Part shown: piece by piece, positions 20,342 to 26,087 of the stretch | How positions within the stretch are numbered: position 1 is the first letter of the stretch | Layout: the number at the start of each line of letters is the position of its first letter | The notes under the pieces: generated by a model | Databases searched by the model: none | Told to the model about the DNA's origin: nothing | Seen by the model: the letters and a program-made list of their open reading frames with translations, nothing else | Translations under genes and position numbers: made by a program | DNA from: Lentisphaerota bacterium | Lineage (GTDB): Bacteria > Verrucomicrobiota > Kiritimatiellia > RFP12 > UBA3636 | Reading direction: 5' to 3' | NCBI GenBank assembly: GCA_022837245.1 | Contig: JALHHX010000020.1 | Coordinates: forward strand, 1 to 26,087 | DNA length: 26,087 nucleotides

Positions 20342-20586
20342 TACGATACCTCTTCCAAAGAATTCTGGATTAATCCGGGGCTCTAGCGGAACCCCCGTTA
20401 AACAACATCGGCGCGGATAAACAACCCGCGTCCGAATTCACCTTGAGACCGGGCCTCCTGACTTGCAGGCCGACCCTCGGCCTCTAAAGCAAGGACGGCG
20501 CAAGGGGGGACGAATCCCCCCATGGCCACCCTTCGCGACCTCTCCGCGCCGGACACTCCGCCACATTGAAGCCGCACGTGGAAGCT
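20342..20586 (-). promoter_or_regulatory. Structured rplL-rpoB spacer with several hairpins
   Basis: In this 245-base spacer, AGGCCGA/TCGGCCT (20467-20473, 20477-20483) form a perfect 7-bp stem with a 3-base loop. GGGGGG/CCCCCC (20504-20509, 20516-20521) form a 6-bp stem. CGCGG/CCGCG (20412-20416, 20426-20430) form a 5-bp stem. TTAA and CGGGG (20370-20380) face CCCCG and TTAA (20393-20401). CGGCGC (20496-20501) can also pair at longer range with GCGCCG (20546-20551). There is no clear T-run terminator. By analogy with the E. coli attenuator and RNase III site at this place, it probably sets rpoBC expression relative to the ribosomal protein genes. Confidence 0.6.
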
Positions 20587-20955
20587 CTACTTCACTTCCA
20601 CCTTGGCGCCTGCCGCCTCGAGCTTCTTCTTCAGCTCTTCGGCCTCGGCCTTGGACACACCGGTCTTCACTACGCCGTTGCCTTCGACGAGGGCCTTCGA
20701 TTCGGCTAGCCCGAGGCTGGTCGCCGCGCGGACTTCCTTGATTACCGCGATCTTCTTGTCGGCCGGAGTCTCAGCCAGCTTCACGTCGAACTCGGTCTTC
20801 TCCTCCACGGCGGCGGCGGCAACTGCGACGGGAGCCGCGGCAGCCACGGGAGCGGCGGCGGAAACGCCCCACTTCTCCTCTAGCGCCTTAACCAGGTTTG
20901 CAATGTCCAGAACGGAAAGCCCGCTCAGATAATCGATCACTTCTTCTTGAGTCAT
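20587..20955 (-). CDS. rplL: 50S ribosomal protein L7/L12
   Basis: This is the 122-residue stalk protein that recruits translation factors. It has an N-terminal dimerisation helix pair (about 1-32), a long Ala/Val-rich hinge (about 33-52), and the C-terminal factor-binding domain (EEKTEFDVKL, KKIAVIKEVR, LGLAESKALVE, ending GAKVEVK). The length is normal. It lies downstream of rplJ, separated by 64 bases that hold a hairpin. Confidence 0.98.
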   Translation of the reverse strand: MTQEEVIDYLSGLSVLDIANLVKALEEKWGVSAAAPVAAAAPVAVAAAAVEEKTEFDVKLAETPADKKIAVIKEVRAATSLGLAESKALVEGNGVVKTGVSKAEAEELKKKLEAAGAKVEVK

Positions 20956-20976
20956 TTTTCTCTCTTTTCTTTTTGT

Positions 20977-21010
20977 GTAACCTCATGCGCTGTTTCGCAT
21001 GCGGGGTTAC
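20977..21010 (-). promoter_or_regulatory. Two-part hairpin between rplJ and rplL
   Basis: GTAACC (20977-20982) pairs with GGTTAC (21005-21010), and CATGCG (20984-20989) pairs with CGCATG (20996-21001) around a 6-base loop, with a small asymmetric internal bulge. The element fills the space just after the rplJ stop, and a purine-rich stretch before rplL follows. It lacks the T-run of an intrinsic terminator. It may act in RNA processing or in raising L7/L12 output over L10, which the ribosome needs at several copies per L10. Confidence 0.55.
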
Positions 21011-21019
21011 GACACTTGT

Positions 21020-21565
21020 TTATGCCGCAGATCCGTCTTGTTTTTCTTCCTTCGCCTTGAGGACGTATAGCACGCCCGTAAGCGGAGCCACGAGAACGCG
21101 CACCAGGCTCGTCGCCGGAGCCGCCATCGTGCCAAGCAAAGTGGCACGCATGACGTCCTTCGAGGGCAGCGATGACAACACCTCGACATCCGCACGGCTA
21201 AGTGTGGATTCCTGGAGTTGCGCCCCCTTGACACTTGCTGATTCGTTCTTCTTCAAAAACGTTACGATCGCCTTGGCGACATCGGCGGGATCGCCGTCGC
21301 CGGTGATCACCGCAGTGGGTCCCGAAAGTACTTCCTTCGAGACTGTCCAACCTTTTTTCTCGACTGCACGCGCCAAATATGAATTCTTCACGACGTGCAT
21401 CTCAGATCCGTGCGTGCCAAGCTCCTTGCGGAGTTCGGAAAAATCCGAGACCGTCAGATTGCCGTAGTTAAGCACGAAGCAGTATTCGGACTTGTCAACT
21501 AATTCCATAACCGCGCTGATAGCGGAAAGTTTTTCAGGACGCTTTGAATTTGCCGTTGGTTTCAT
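21020..21565 (-). CDS. rplJ: 50S ribosomal protein L10
   Basis: L10 forms the base of the ribosomal stalk and binds L7/L12 dimers through its C-terminal helix. The 181 residues include KLSAISAVMELVDKSEYCF, NYGNLTVSDFSELRKELG and the C-terminal APATSLVRVLVAPLTGVLYV segment. The Ala/Ser-rich end is ordinary. It starts only 10 bases after rplA, so a classical long L10-binding leader is absent. Confidence 0.95.
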   Translation of the reverse strand: MKPTANSKRPEKLSAISAVMELVDKSEYCFVLNYGNLTVSDFSELRKELGTHGSEMHVVKNSYLARAVEKKGWTVSKEVLSGPTAVITGDGDPADVAKAIVTFLKKNESASVKGAQLQESTLSRADVEVLSSLPSKDVMRATLLGTMAAPATSLVRVLVAPLTGVLYVLKAKEEKQDGSAA

Positions 21566-21575
21566 TTATATCCCC

Positions 21576-22259
21576 TTAATCCTTGATAGCCACCTTGACG
21601 GGAACGCCCATTGTGGAGCTGATTACCATCTTCCTGAAATACTGTCCCTTCGCGGATGCGGGCCGTTCGGCGCGTATCGCGTTGATCAGGACGTTGGCGT
21701 TCTCGATCAGCTTCTCGGCGTCGAAACTAAGCTTGCCGAACATGACGCAGATGTTGCCCTGACGGTCCATTCGGAACTCAACTTTACCGGCCTTCTGTGC
21801 CTTGACAGCCTCGGCCGTGTCATCCGTCACCGTCCCAGTCTTGGGGTTCGGCATAAGACCGCGCGGGCCGAGCTGACGGGCAAGCTTGCGCACGCCCTGC
21901 ATAGCCTCAGGCGTGGCAATCGCCACATCGAAGTCCATCCAGCCACCCTGGATCTTCTCGATGAGATCTTCATTGCCAACAAAGTCGGCCCCAGCCGAAC
22001 GTGCCGCATCAGCAGCCGCTCCGCCTGCGAAAACCGCAACTCGCACCGACTTGCCAGTGCCGTTGGGAAGCCCCACCGTGCCGCGGACCATCTGATCGGA
22101 CTTGCGTGGATCGCAACCCATGTGAATTCCGAACTCGACTGTCTCGTCAAACTTCGCACCAGGGTTCGCTTTAACAAAGGCAATCGCCTCCTCCAGGGAA
22201 ACGGGCTCCGTAGGCGCTTTCTTTGCGATGTCCACATATTTTTTACCGTGTTTAGCCAT
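21576..22259 (-). CDS. rplA: 50S ribosomal protein L1
   Basis: L1 binds 23S rRNA at the E-site stalk and in many bacteria represses its own operon by binding mRNA. The 227 residues match the family. MAKHGKKYVD, the FDETVEFGIHMGCDPRKSDQ segment, RGTVGLPNGTGK, ARQLGPRGLMPNPKTGTV and the closing segment with STMGVPVKV are diagnostic. AAAGGG lies about 10 bases before the ATG. It is spaced 17 bases from rplK. Confidence 0.98.
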   Translation of the reverse strand: MAKHGKKYVDIAKKAPTEPVSLEEAIAFVKANPGAKFDETVEFGIHMGCDPRKSDQMVRGTVGLPNGTGKSVRVAVFAGGAAADAARSAGADFVGNEDLIEKIQGGWMDFDVAIATPEAMQGVRKLARQLGPRGLMPNPKTGTVTDDTAEAVKAQKAGKVEFRMDRQGNICVMFGKLSFDAEKLIENANVLINAIRAERPASAKGQYFRKMVISSTMGVPVKVAIKD

Positions 22260-22276
22260 TTTTATATACCCTTTCC

Positions 22277-22702
22277 TCAGCCTTCCACGACGATGCCCAT
22301 GCTGCGGGCGGTGCCTTCGATCATGCGCATGGCAGCCTGCTCGTCAGCAGCATTAAGATCCTTGGCCTTCAGCTTCACAATTTCGAGGAGCTGTGCTTTC
22401 GTGACCTTGCCGACTTTGTTCTGGTTGGGGACGCCGGAACCCTTAGCGAGGCCGGCGGCCTTTTTAAGCAGAACCGCCGCCGGGGGGCTCTTGAGGATAA
22501 ACGTGAAAGAACGGTCAGCATAGACCGTGATCACAACCGGTATTATCAAACCTGCCTGGGCCTGGGTTGCCGCGTTGAATTCCTTGCAGAACATCATAAT
22601 ATTGACGCCCTGCGAGCCGAGTGCGGGTCCAATCGGCGGCGCCGGATTCGCGGCGCCCGCTGGCACCTGCAAACGCACGATGCCTGTTACTTTTTTAGCC
22701 AT
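22277..22702 (-). CDS. rplK: 50S ribosomal protein L11
   Basis: L11 sits in the GTPase-associated centre of the 50S subunit. At 141 residues it has the normal length. The N-terminal domain carries LQVPAGAANPAPPIGPALGS and GVNIMMFCKEFNA; the C-terminal RNA-binding domain ends with IEGTARSMGIVVEG. The proline-rich thiostrepton-site region looks ordinary. It is the first gene of the rplKA pair after nusG. Confidence 0.98.
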   Translation of the reverse strand: MAKKVTGIVRLQVPAGAANPAPPIGPALGSQGVNIMMFCKEFNAATQAQAGLIIPVVITVYADRSFTFILKSPPAAVLLKKAAGLAKGSGVPNQNKVGKVTKAQLLEIVKLKAKDLNAADEQAAMRMIEGTARSMGIVVEG

Positions 22703-22737
22703 TTCAGCTTTACCTTGTCTTTTGTTGTGTGTTCAAA

Positions 22738-22765
22738 AACCATTCTCCCGGAGTCCCTACCGGTT
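22738..22765 (-). promoter_or_regulatory. Possible L1-binding leader hairpin upstream of rplK
   Basis: On the minus strand, AACC followed by GG at the 5' side can pair with CC and then GGTT at the 3' side, leaving an asymmetric internal loop GGGAGAAT on the 3' strand. Such a two-helix, asymmetric-loop fold before rplK is the kind of structure L1 recognises when it represses rplKA. The stems are short and the match is by eye, so this is a weak prediction. Confidence 0.25.
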
Positions 22766-22776
22766 CAAACGAACGG

Positions 22777-23361
22777 TCATTTTGTTCCCTGGGACTCCTG
22801 GGTCGAAGGCTCTTCGCGCTCCACTTGCCAGTATTCCAGGTCGACCGGAGTCTCGCCACCGAATATGGAAACCATAACGGTGAGCCTGCCCCTGTCGGGA
22901 TCTATAGATTGGACGACGCCTGAACTGCTCATGAACGGACCATCGTTGATTTTAACCATTTCGCCGGGCTCGAAGACGACCTTCGGCTTCGGCTTCTCCT
23001 GGAGCTCCTCCGCCTGACCGCGGATCGTCTCCACCTCGGACGCCGGCATCTCGCGCGGGGGCTCGCCCCCGAGAAAACCGATGACGCCCTGAATCCCCTT
23101 TAAAAACGACCAGACCGGCTCGTTGCGCCGCTTCCCGTCGTCCTCGTAAACTGCCGCCTGGACGAAGAGATAACCAGGGAACAACTTCTTCACGATCGTC
23201 TTCTTCTTGTTGTTCTTCACCGTCATAACGCGCTCGGTCGGCATCAGAACCTCGCCGATCTGATCGGCAATCCCCTCTTCTTTGGACTTCGCCTCTATGA
23301 GGCGCTGCACCTTCTGCTCCTGCCCCGTCAATGTCTGGAGAACGTACCACCCTTGTCTCAT
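22777..23361 (-). CDS. nusG: Transcription termination/antitermination factor NusG
   Basis: NusG binds RNA polymerase and links it to Rho or the ribosome. The 194 residues contain the NGN domain (GWYVLQTLTGQEQKVQRLIE, then LFPGYLFVQ) and a C-terminal KOW domain (about 130-183: FEPGEMVKINDGPF, then VVQSIDPDRGRLTVMVSIFG). The linker is Lys/Pro/Glu-rich. It lies 42 bases after secE and before rplK, the canonical order. Confidence 0.97.
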   Translation of the reverse strand: MRQGWYVLQTLTGQEQKVQRLIEAKSKEEGIADQIGEVLMPTERVMTVKNNKKKTIVKKLFPGYLFVQAAVYEDDGKRRNEPVWSFLKGIQGVIGFLGGEPPREMPASEVETIRGQAEELQEKPKPKVVFEPGEMVKINDGPFMSSSGVVQSIDPDRGRLTVMVSIFGGETPVDLEYWQVEREEPSTQESQGTK

Positions 23362-23403
23362 GTTTTGATTTTACCCCGTTGTGCTGCCCGCAAAAAAAAC
23401 GCG

Positions 23404-23628
23404 TTACCCGAAGACCATGTTGGAAAGCGCAAGAAGCCCCTTCAACCCCAGCGTCAGCAGCTGGTCGCACAAAAGGACGAAAAGACTCACCAGCAATATC
23501 ATTGCGGCCACAACCCACGTGGACTCGACCAACTCCTTGCGGCTTGGCCACGTGATCTTGGAGAACTCCACGCGGCATTCACGCAGAAAACCACCCAAAG
23601 CCTTGGTATTATCACCTATTTTGCTCAT
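23404..23628 (-). CDS. secE: Preprotein translocase subunit SecE
   Basis: SecE is the small essential clamp subunit of the SecYEG channel. The 74-residue protein has the conserved amphipathic segment FLRECRVEFSKITWPSRKEL (about 14-33) followed by one membrane helix (about 36-58). I chose the ATG at 23628 because GAGGAAAG lies just before it. An in-frame ATG at 23679 would add 17 residues that do not look like SecE. The gene lies between tRNA-Trp and nusG. Confidence 0.93.
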   Translation of the reverse strand: MSKIGDNTKALGGFLRECRVEFSKITWPSRKELVESTWVVAAMILLVSLFVLLCDQLLTLGLKGLLALSNMVFG

Positions 23629-23727
23629 TCTTTCCTCACCTTTCCATGACCCCAGATCAAGCCCGGCGCCAAACCTCATCCCTTAACCGCAACCCAAGCC
23701 GCCCGTTACCCGGCGACATGCGCCAAA

Positions 23728-23803
23728 TGGCACGTCGGGCAGGACTCGAACCTGCAACATGCGGTTTTGGAGACCGCCGCTCTGCCAATTGAACTACCGA
23801 CGT
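23728..23803 (-). tRNA. tRNA-Trp (anticodon CCA), CCA encoded
   Basis: On the minus strand the acceptor arms ACGTCGG and CCGACGT pair perfectly. The anticodon loop CTCCAAA carries CCA, and the T-loop GGTTCGAGTCC is standard. Discriminator G and the terminal CCA (23728-23730 on the plus strand) are encoded. It lies 9 bases from rpmG, so it must be cut out of the rpmG-secE-nusG transcript. Confidence 0.96.
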
Positions 23804-23812
23804 ATCAACAAT

Positions 23813-23965
23813 CTACTTGGTTTCCTTGTGGACCGTGCGCTTGCGGTCGTGAGGACAAAACTTCTTGATCTCCAAACGCGCAGTCATCGTGCGCTTGTTG
23901 CGCGTCGTTGTGTAATTGCGGCGCTTGCACTCGGTGCATTCGAGAATCGCTAAATCCCTTGGCAT
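23813..23965 (-). CDS. rpmG: 50S ribosomal protein L33
   Basis: This is a 50-residue protein of the large subunit. It begins MPRDLAILECTECKRRNY and ends FCPHDRKRTVHKETK. The first zinc pair is present (C10, C13). The second pair, usually CxxC, reads CPHD (C37, H39, D40), so the last zinc cysteine is missing; H39 might substitute. The length is normal. Start and stop were read by hand because the gene is very short. It is followed directly by tRNA-Trp and secE, the usual bacterial order. Confidence 0.93.
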   Translation of the reverse strand: MPRDLAILECTECKRRNYTTTRNKRTMTARLEIKKFCPHDRKRTVHKETK

Positions 23966-24002
23966 ATCTATAAACTCCAGTTCTGGTCAAAAAAGAGGGA
24001 GG

Positions 24003-24031
24003 ATATTATCACGTGCCCCCCGGTGATGCAA
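24003..24031 (-). promoter_or_regulatory. Candidate promoter before rpmG in the tuf-rpmG spacer
   Basis: On the minus strand, TTGCAT (24026-24031) and TAATAT (24003-24008) are 17 bases apart; GATAAT two bases upstream is an alternative -10 box. The box scores are moderate. It would drive rpmG-trnW-secE-nusG independently of tuf. The rest of the 222-base spacer (23966-24187) shows G/C-rich inverted repeats but no gene and no clean terminator. Confidence 0.4.
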
Positions 24032-24187
24032 GCAAAAAACACACCAGAATGCTTTTTGCCAGACCCGCCGTTGCCGAAACACGCGGGGAGGCTGAAAACA
24101 ACCGCCCAGCGCATATTAAAGAGACCCGGCGGGACGGGACGGCGGTTCAATACGACGCCCCAGCCCGCCAAAGCCCCCAGTGGCAAG

Positions 24188-25396
24188 CTATTTTATGATC
24201 TTCGAAACCGTGCCGGCGCCAACTGTGCGGCCGCCTTCGCGGATCGCGAAACGCATCTTCTCCTCCAGAGCGGAGGGTGCGATGAGCTTCACCGTCATGT
24301 GGATGTTGTCGCCAGGCATGACCATCTCGACACCCTCGGGCAGCGTGATGTCGCCCGTGACGTCGGTCGTGCGGATGTAGAACTGCGGACGATATCCCGG
24401 GAAGAACGGCGTATGACGGCCACCCTCCTCCTTCGAGAGGACGTACACTTCGCACTCGAATTCCGTGTGCGGGGTGATCGAGCCTGGCTTGGCCAGAACC
24501 TGTCCGCGCTGCACTTCTTCTTTCTTAGTGCCCCGGAGCAGGCAGCCGACATTGTCTCCCGCCTGGCCCTGATCGAGCAGCTTGCGGAACATCTCGACGC
24601 CGGTAACCGTCGTCTTGGCCGTGTCGTGAATGCCGATGATCTCGACTTCGTCGCCGACTTTAATGACGCCGCGGTCAACGCGACCCGTAACGACAGTGCC
24701 ACGACCTTCAATCGAGAACACGTCTTCGATCGGCATGAGGAAGGGCTGGTCAACGGCACGCACAGGCTCTGGGACATATTCGTCAAGCGCCTTCATCAGG
24801 TTCGTTATGCACTCGCACGCGGGGTCATCGGCGCTCTCGGCCTTCGTCGCCGCAAGCGCGTTGCCGCGGATGATCGGCGCGTTGTCGCCATCGAATTCGT
24901 ACTTGCTGAGAAGTTCGCGAACTTCCATTTCCACGAGCTCAAGCAGCTCGGGATCGTCAACGAGATCCACTTTGTTCAGGAACACCACGATGCGAGGCAC
25001 GCCTACCTGACGGGCGAGCAGCACGTGCTCCTTCGTCTGGGGCATAGGACCATCGGCTGCGGAAACCACGAGGATCGCGCCGTCCATCTGCGCGGCACCG
25101 ACGATCATGTTCTTGACAAAGTCGGCGTGTCCGGGGCAGTCGACGTGTGCGTAGTGGCGGTTGTCAGAGCTGTATTCAACGTGCGATGTGGCAATCGTCA
25201 AAATCTTGGTCGCATCGCGACGTCCAGCAGATTCCGATGCCTTCGCCACGGTGTCGTATGCGATGTAGTTTGCCAACCCCTTGAGTGATTGGACGCGGGT
25301 TACTGCCGCGGTCAGAGTCGTCTTGCCGTGGTCGACATGTCCGATGGTACCGACGTTAACGTGCGGTTTGTCCCGTGTAAAGGATTCTTTTGCCAT
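24188..25396 (-). CDS. tuf: Elongation factor Tu with an atypical switch I
   Basis: EF-Tu delivers aminoacyl-tRNA to the ribosome using GTP. The 402-residue protein has the P-loop GHVDHGKT (19-26), DCPGH (86-90), NKVD (141-144), and intact domains 2 and 3. The switch I region is strikingly different. Where nearly all bacterial EF-Tu read DNAPEEKARGITI, this protein reads AKASESAGRRDATKILTI (51-68), about five residues longer. The Mg-binding threonine is kept (T67), but the Arg-Gly before it is not. The G5 motif reads RGNAL instead of RGSAL (N179). My unverified recollection is that related PVC EF-Tu proteins also have altered switch I. tRNA-Thr lies upstream and is probably co-transcribed. 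Confidence 0.97.
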   Translation of the reverse strand: MAKESFTRDKPHVNVGTIGHVDHGKTTLTAAVTRVQSLKGLANYIAYDTVAKASESAGRRDATKILTIATSHVEYSSDNRHYAHVDCPGHADFVKNMIVGAAQMDGAILVVSAADGPMPQTKEHVLLARQVGVPRIVVFLNKVDLVDDPELLELVEMEVRELLSKYEFDGDNAPIIRGNALAATKAESADDPACECITNLMKALDEYVPEPVRAVDQPFLMPIEDVFSIEGRGTVVTGRVDRGVIKVGDEVEIIGIHDTAKTTVTGVEMFRKLLDQGQAGDNVGCLLRGTKKEEVQRGQVLAKPGSITPHTEFECEVYVLSKEEGGRHTPFFPGYRPQFYIRTTDVTGDITLPEGVEMVMPGDNIHMTVKLIAPSALEEKMRFAIREGGRTVGAGTVSKIIK

Positions 25397-25463
25397 GGTG
25401 GAAAACCTTACCTTATGTGTTTGTTAGTGTGTGATTGAGGTACTTCATGTGTGATTTTTTGGG

Positions 25464-25539
<76 letters not shown>

Positions 25540-25681
25540 CTGTTACCTGGGCATCACGGGCGCAAAAGAACCCAAACCATGCAAATCCCTCGCGGGAAAC
25601 GCACTGTCCGGCAACTTTCTTGGAAACAGGCCCGTACCATTAGACCCGCCTCGCCTATAATGCTGGTGAAACAAGAGGCGT

Positions 25682-25738
25682 ATCCTCTCATATTCCGCGG
25701 CATCCGTCAACCACTAAAATTTACTAAATTTTACTTTG
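25682..25738 (-). promoter_or_regulatory. Candidate tRNA-Thr/tuf promoter with A/T-rich UP element
   Basis: On the minus strand, a -35 box TTGACG (25705-25710, 5 of 6 matches) is followed after 17 bases by a weak -10 box GAGGAT (25682-25687). Directly upstream of the -35 box lies an A/T-rich stretch (about 25715-25738) made of two similar AAATTT-containing units, as in UP elements of highly expressed tRNA and ribosomal genes. The leader to tRNA-Thr would be about 140 bases. The -10 box is the weak point. Confidence 0.4.
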
Positions 25739-25745
25739 GTGAGCG

Positions 25746-25797
25746 GACAAAGTGAATGCAACCCCCCGGAGGGCGGAGGGGATGCATTCAGTTTGTC
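25746..25797. repeat. Large imperfect inverted repeat (hairpin 1)
   Basis: The arms 25746-25765 and 25778-25797 match at 18 of 20 positions and enclose a 12-base G-rich loop. The left arm begins GACAAA and the right arm ends TTTGTC. ACTTTG at 25733-25738 can pair instead with CAAAGT (25748-25753), so two folds compete. Part of a 200-base hairpin cluster in the 471-base gap 25540-26010, which contains no convincing gene. Confidence 0.8.
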
Positions 25798-25808
25798 GAT
25801 GCAGCCAG

Positions 25809-25845
25809 TTGCATTCAACCCGCCCGAAAAGGGCGGGTTGCATTT
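25809..25845. repeat. GC-rich hairpin 2 with GCATT flanks
   Basis: AACCCGCCC (25817-25825) and GGGCGGGTT (25831-25839) form a perfect 9-bp stem with loop GAAAA. TTGCATT flanks it on both sides (25809-25815 and 25838-25844 overlapping the stem). TTGCATTCA at 25809-25817 is the exact reverse complement of TGAATGCAA (25753-25761) in hairpin 1, so the two hairpins can exchange partners. No T-run follows. Confidence 0.8.
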
Positions 25846-25883
25846 GCCTTGCCTAGGCGGAAGCAGTGGGGAAAGATTTTTCC

Positions 25884-25932
25884 ATCAGGTTCTGATCGTC
25901 CTCCAGTGCCCACCCCCTAGGGGGTGGTGGCA
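25884..25932. repeat. Small hairpin plus G/C palindrome (hairpin 3)
   Basis: ATCAG/CTGAT (25884-25888, 25892-25896) form a 5-bp stem with a 3-base loop. CACCCCCTAGGGGGTG (25911-25926) is a perfect palindrome, extended by TGCC (25907-25910) and GGCA (25929-25932) with a 2-base bulge. Like hairpins 1 and 2, its G-rich right arm is followed by GCATT. Confidence 0.75.
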
Positions 25933-26010
25933 TTTACTTAACCCAGCGGCGGCGGTATGCTTTCCCCGCATCCCTGTCAACTTCGACGGGGGAAACAACG
26001 GAAAGAAACA

Positions 26011-26087
26011 ATGACCAAAGGAAAGAAACACATGTCGCCCGCAGACCGGGCGACATTCGAGGCGGGGCTTCGCATGGGCAAGTCCCT
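26011..26087 (+). CDS. Partial gene, N-terminus resembling an IS30-family transposase
   Basis: Only the first 25 codons are visible: the protein starts MTKGKKHMSPADRATFEAGL and continues RMGKS. The pattern K-H-[LM]-[ST]-x-x-[ED]-R, then G-L-x-x-G-x-S, is that of the helix-turn-helix start of IS30-family transposases (KHLTLEERIQI-like). The DDE catalytic core lies outside the window. Two starts compete, ATG 26011 and ATG 26032; each is preceded by the same 11-base string GGAAAGAAACA (26000-26010 and 26020-26030). The second start lies in a perfect hairpin. Another HTH protein is possible, since so little is visible. Confidence 0.5.
   Translation, partial: MTKGKKHMSPADRATFEAGLRMGKS
26032..26056 (+). 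promoter_or_regulatory. Perfect hairpin over the second start codon of the partial gene
   Basis: ATGTCGCCCG (26032-26041) and CGGGCGACAT (26047-26056) form a perfect 10-bp stem with loop CAGAC. The 5' arm begins with the ATG at 26032. Some insertion sequences hide the transposase start in such a hairpin when transcription enters from outside; whether that holds here is inference. Confidence 0.6.

Noticed and set aside
21492..22523. Open frame of 343 codons across rplK-rplA-rplJ on the plus strand
   Set aside because: It is antisense to three certain ribosomal protein genes and is not supported by any domain.
24023..25288. Open frame of 421 codons on the plus strand opposite tuf
   Set aside because: It is antisense to an unmistakable EF-Tu gene, matches no family I know and reflects the biased codon use of the highly expressed gene.
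25733..25932. CRISPR-like array
   Set aside because: The hairpins differ in size and sequence, and there are no regular repeats with spacers and no cas genes.
25736..26014. 92-codon open frame over the hairpin cluster
   Set aside because: It is formed by the inverted repeats, has no ribosome binding site and no protein-like composition.

Overview
The window looks like the chromosome of a GC-rich bacterium of the PVC superphylum. My best guess is Kiritimatiellota, Lentisphaerota or Verrucomicrobiota. The support is the overall character of RpoB and RpoC, a strongly altered EF-Tu switch I, a divergent FtsZ next to ddl-ftsQ-ftsA, and YmdB with Asp instead of Asn in its metal loop. This placement is inference; there is no 16S gene here. 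Most of the window is housekeeping. The novelty lies in unusual residues inside core proteins and in structured intergenic DNA, not in a new defence or metabolic island.

Left part (about 130-7770, plus strand): one compact transcription unit of a family-4 uracil-DNA glycosylase, an SppA-type signal peptide peptidase with a proline-rich cytoplasmic tail, ddl, ftsQ, ftsA, ftsZ, panB and a small HAD-type nucleotidase. Genes overlap or lie 3 to 20 bases apart, apart from the leader. It links D-Ala-D-Ala synthesis with divisome assembly. FtsA and FtsZ both carry substitutions at nucleotide-site positions that are usually invariant, yet FtsA keeps its C-terminal amphipathic anchor and FtsZ keeps its C-terminal FtsA-binding peptide.

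Middle (7780-12225, plus strand): tRNA-Cys with a good sigma70-type promoter, an orphan TadB-like membrane protein, a secreted Spy/CpxP-like charged helical protein, an AT-rich spacer with a strong sigma54 (-24/-12) motif, a YmdB-family phosphodiesterase, and an XRE regulator fused to an ImmA/IrrE-like domain whose zinc motif is destroyed. A perfect bidirectional terminator separates this block from the convergent rpoC.

Right part (12249-25540, minus strand): the classical transcription-translation cluster, read in the order tRNA-Thr, tuf, rpmG, tRNA-Trp, secE, nusG, rplK, rplA, rplJ, rplL, rpoB, rpoC. The rplL-rpoB spacer is long and full of hairpins, the rplJ-rplL gap holds a two-part hairpin, and the rplA-rplJ gap is too short for a classical L10 leader.

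Right edge (25540-26087): the presumed tRNA-Thr/tuf promoter with an A/T-rich upstream element, then about 200 bases with several strong and partly competing hairpins, then the start of a plus-strand gene resembling the N-terminus of an IS30-family transposase. A perfect 10-bp hairpin covers one of that gene's possible start codons. The gene runs off the window.
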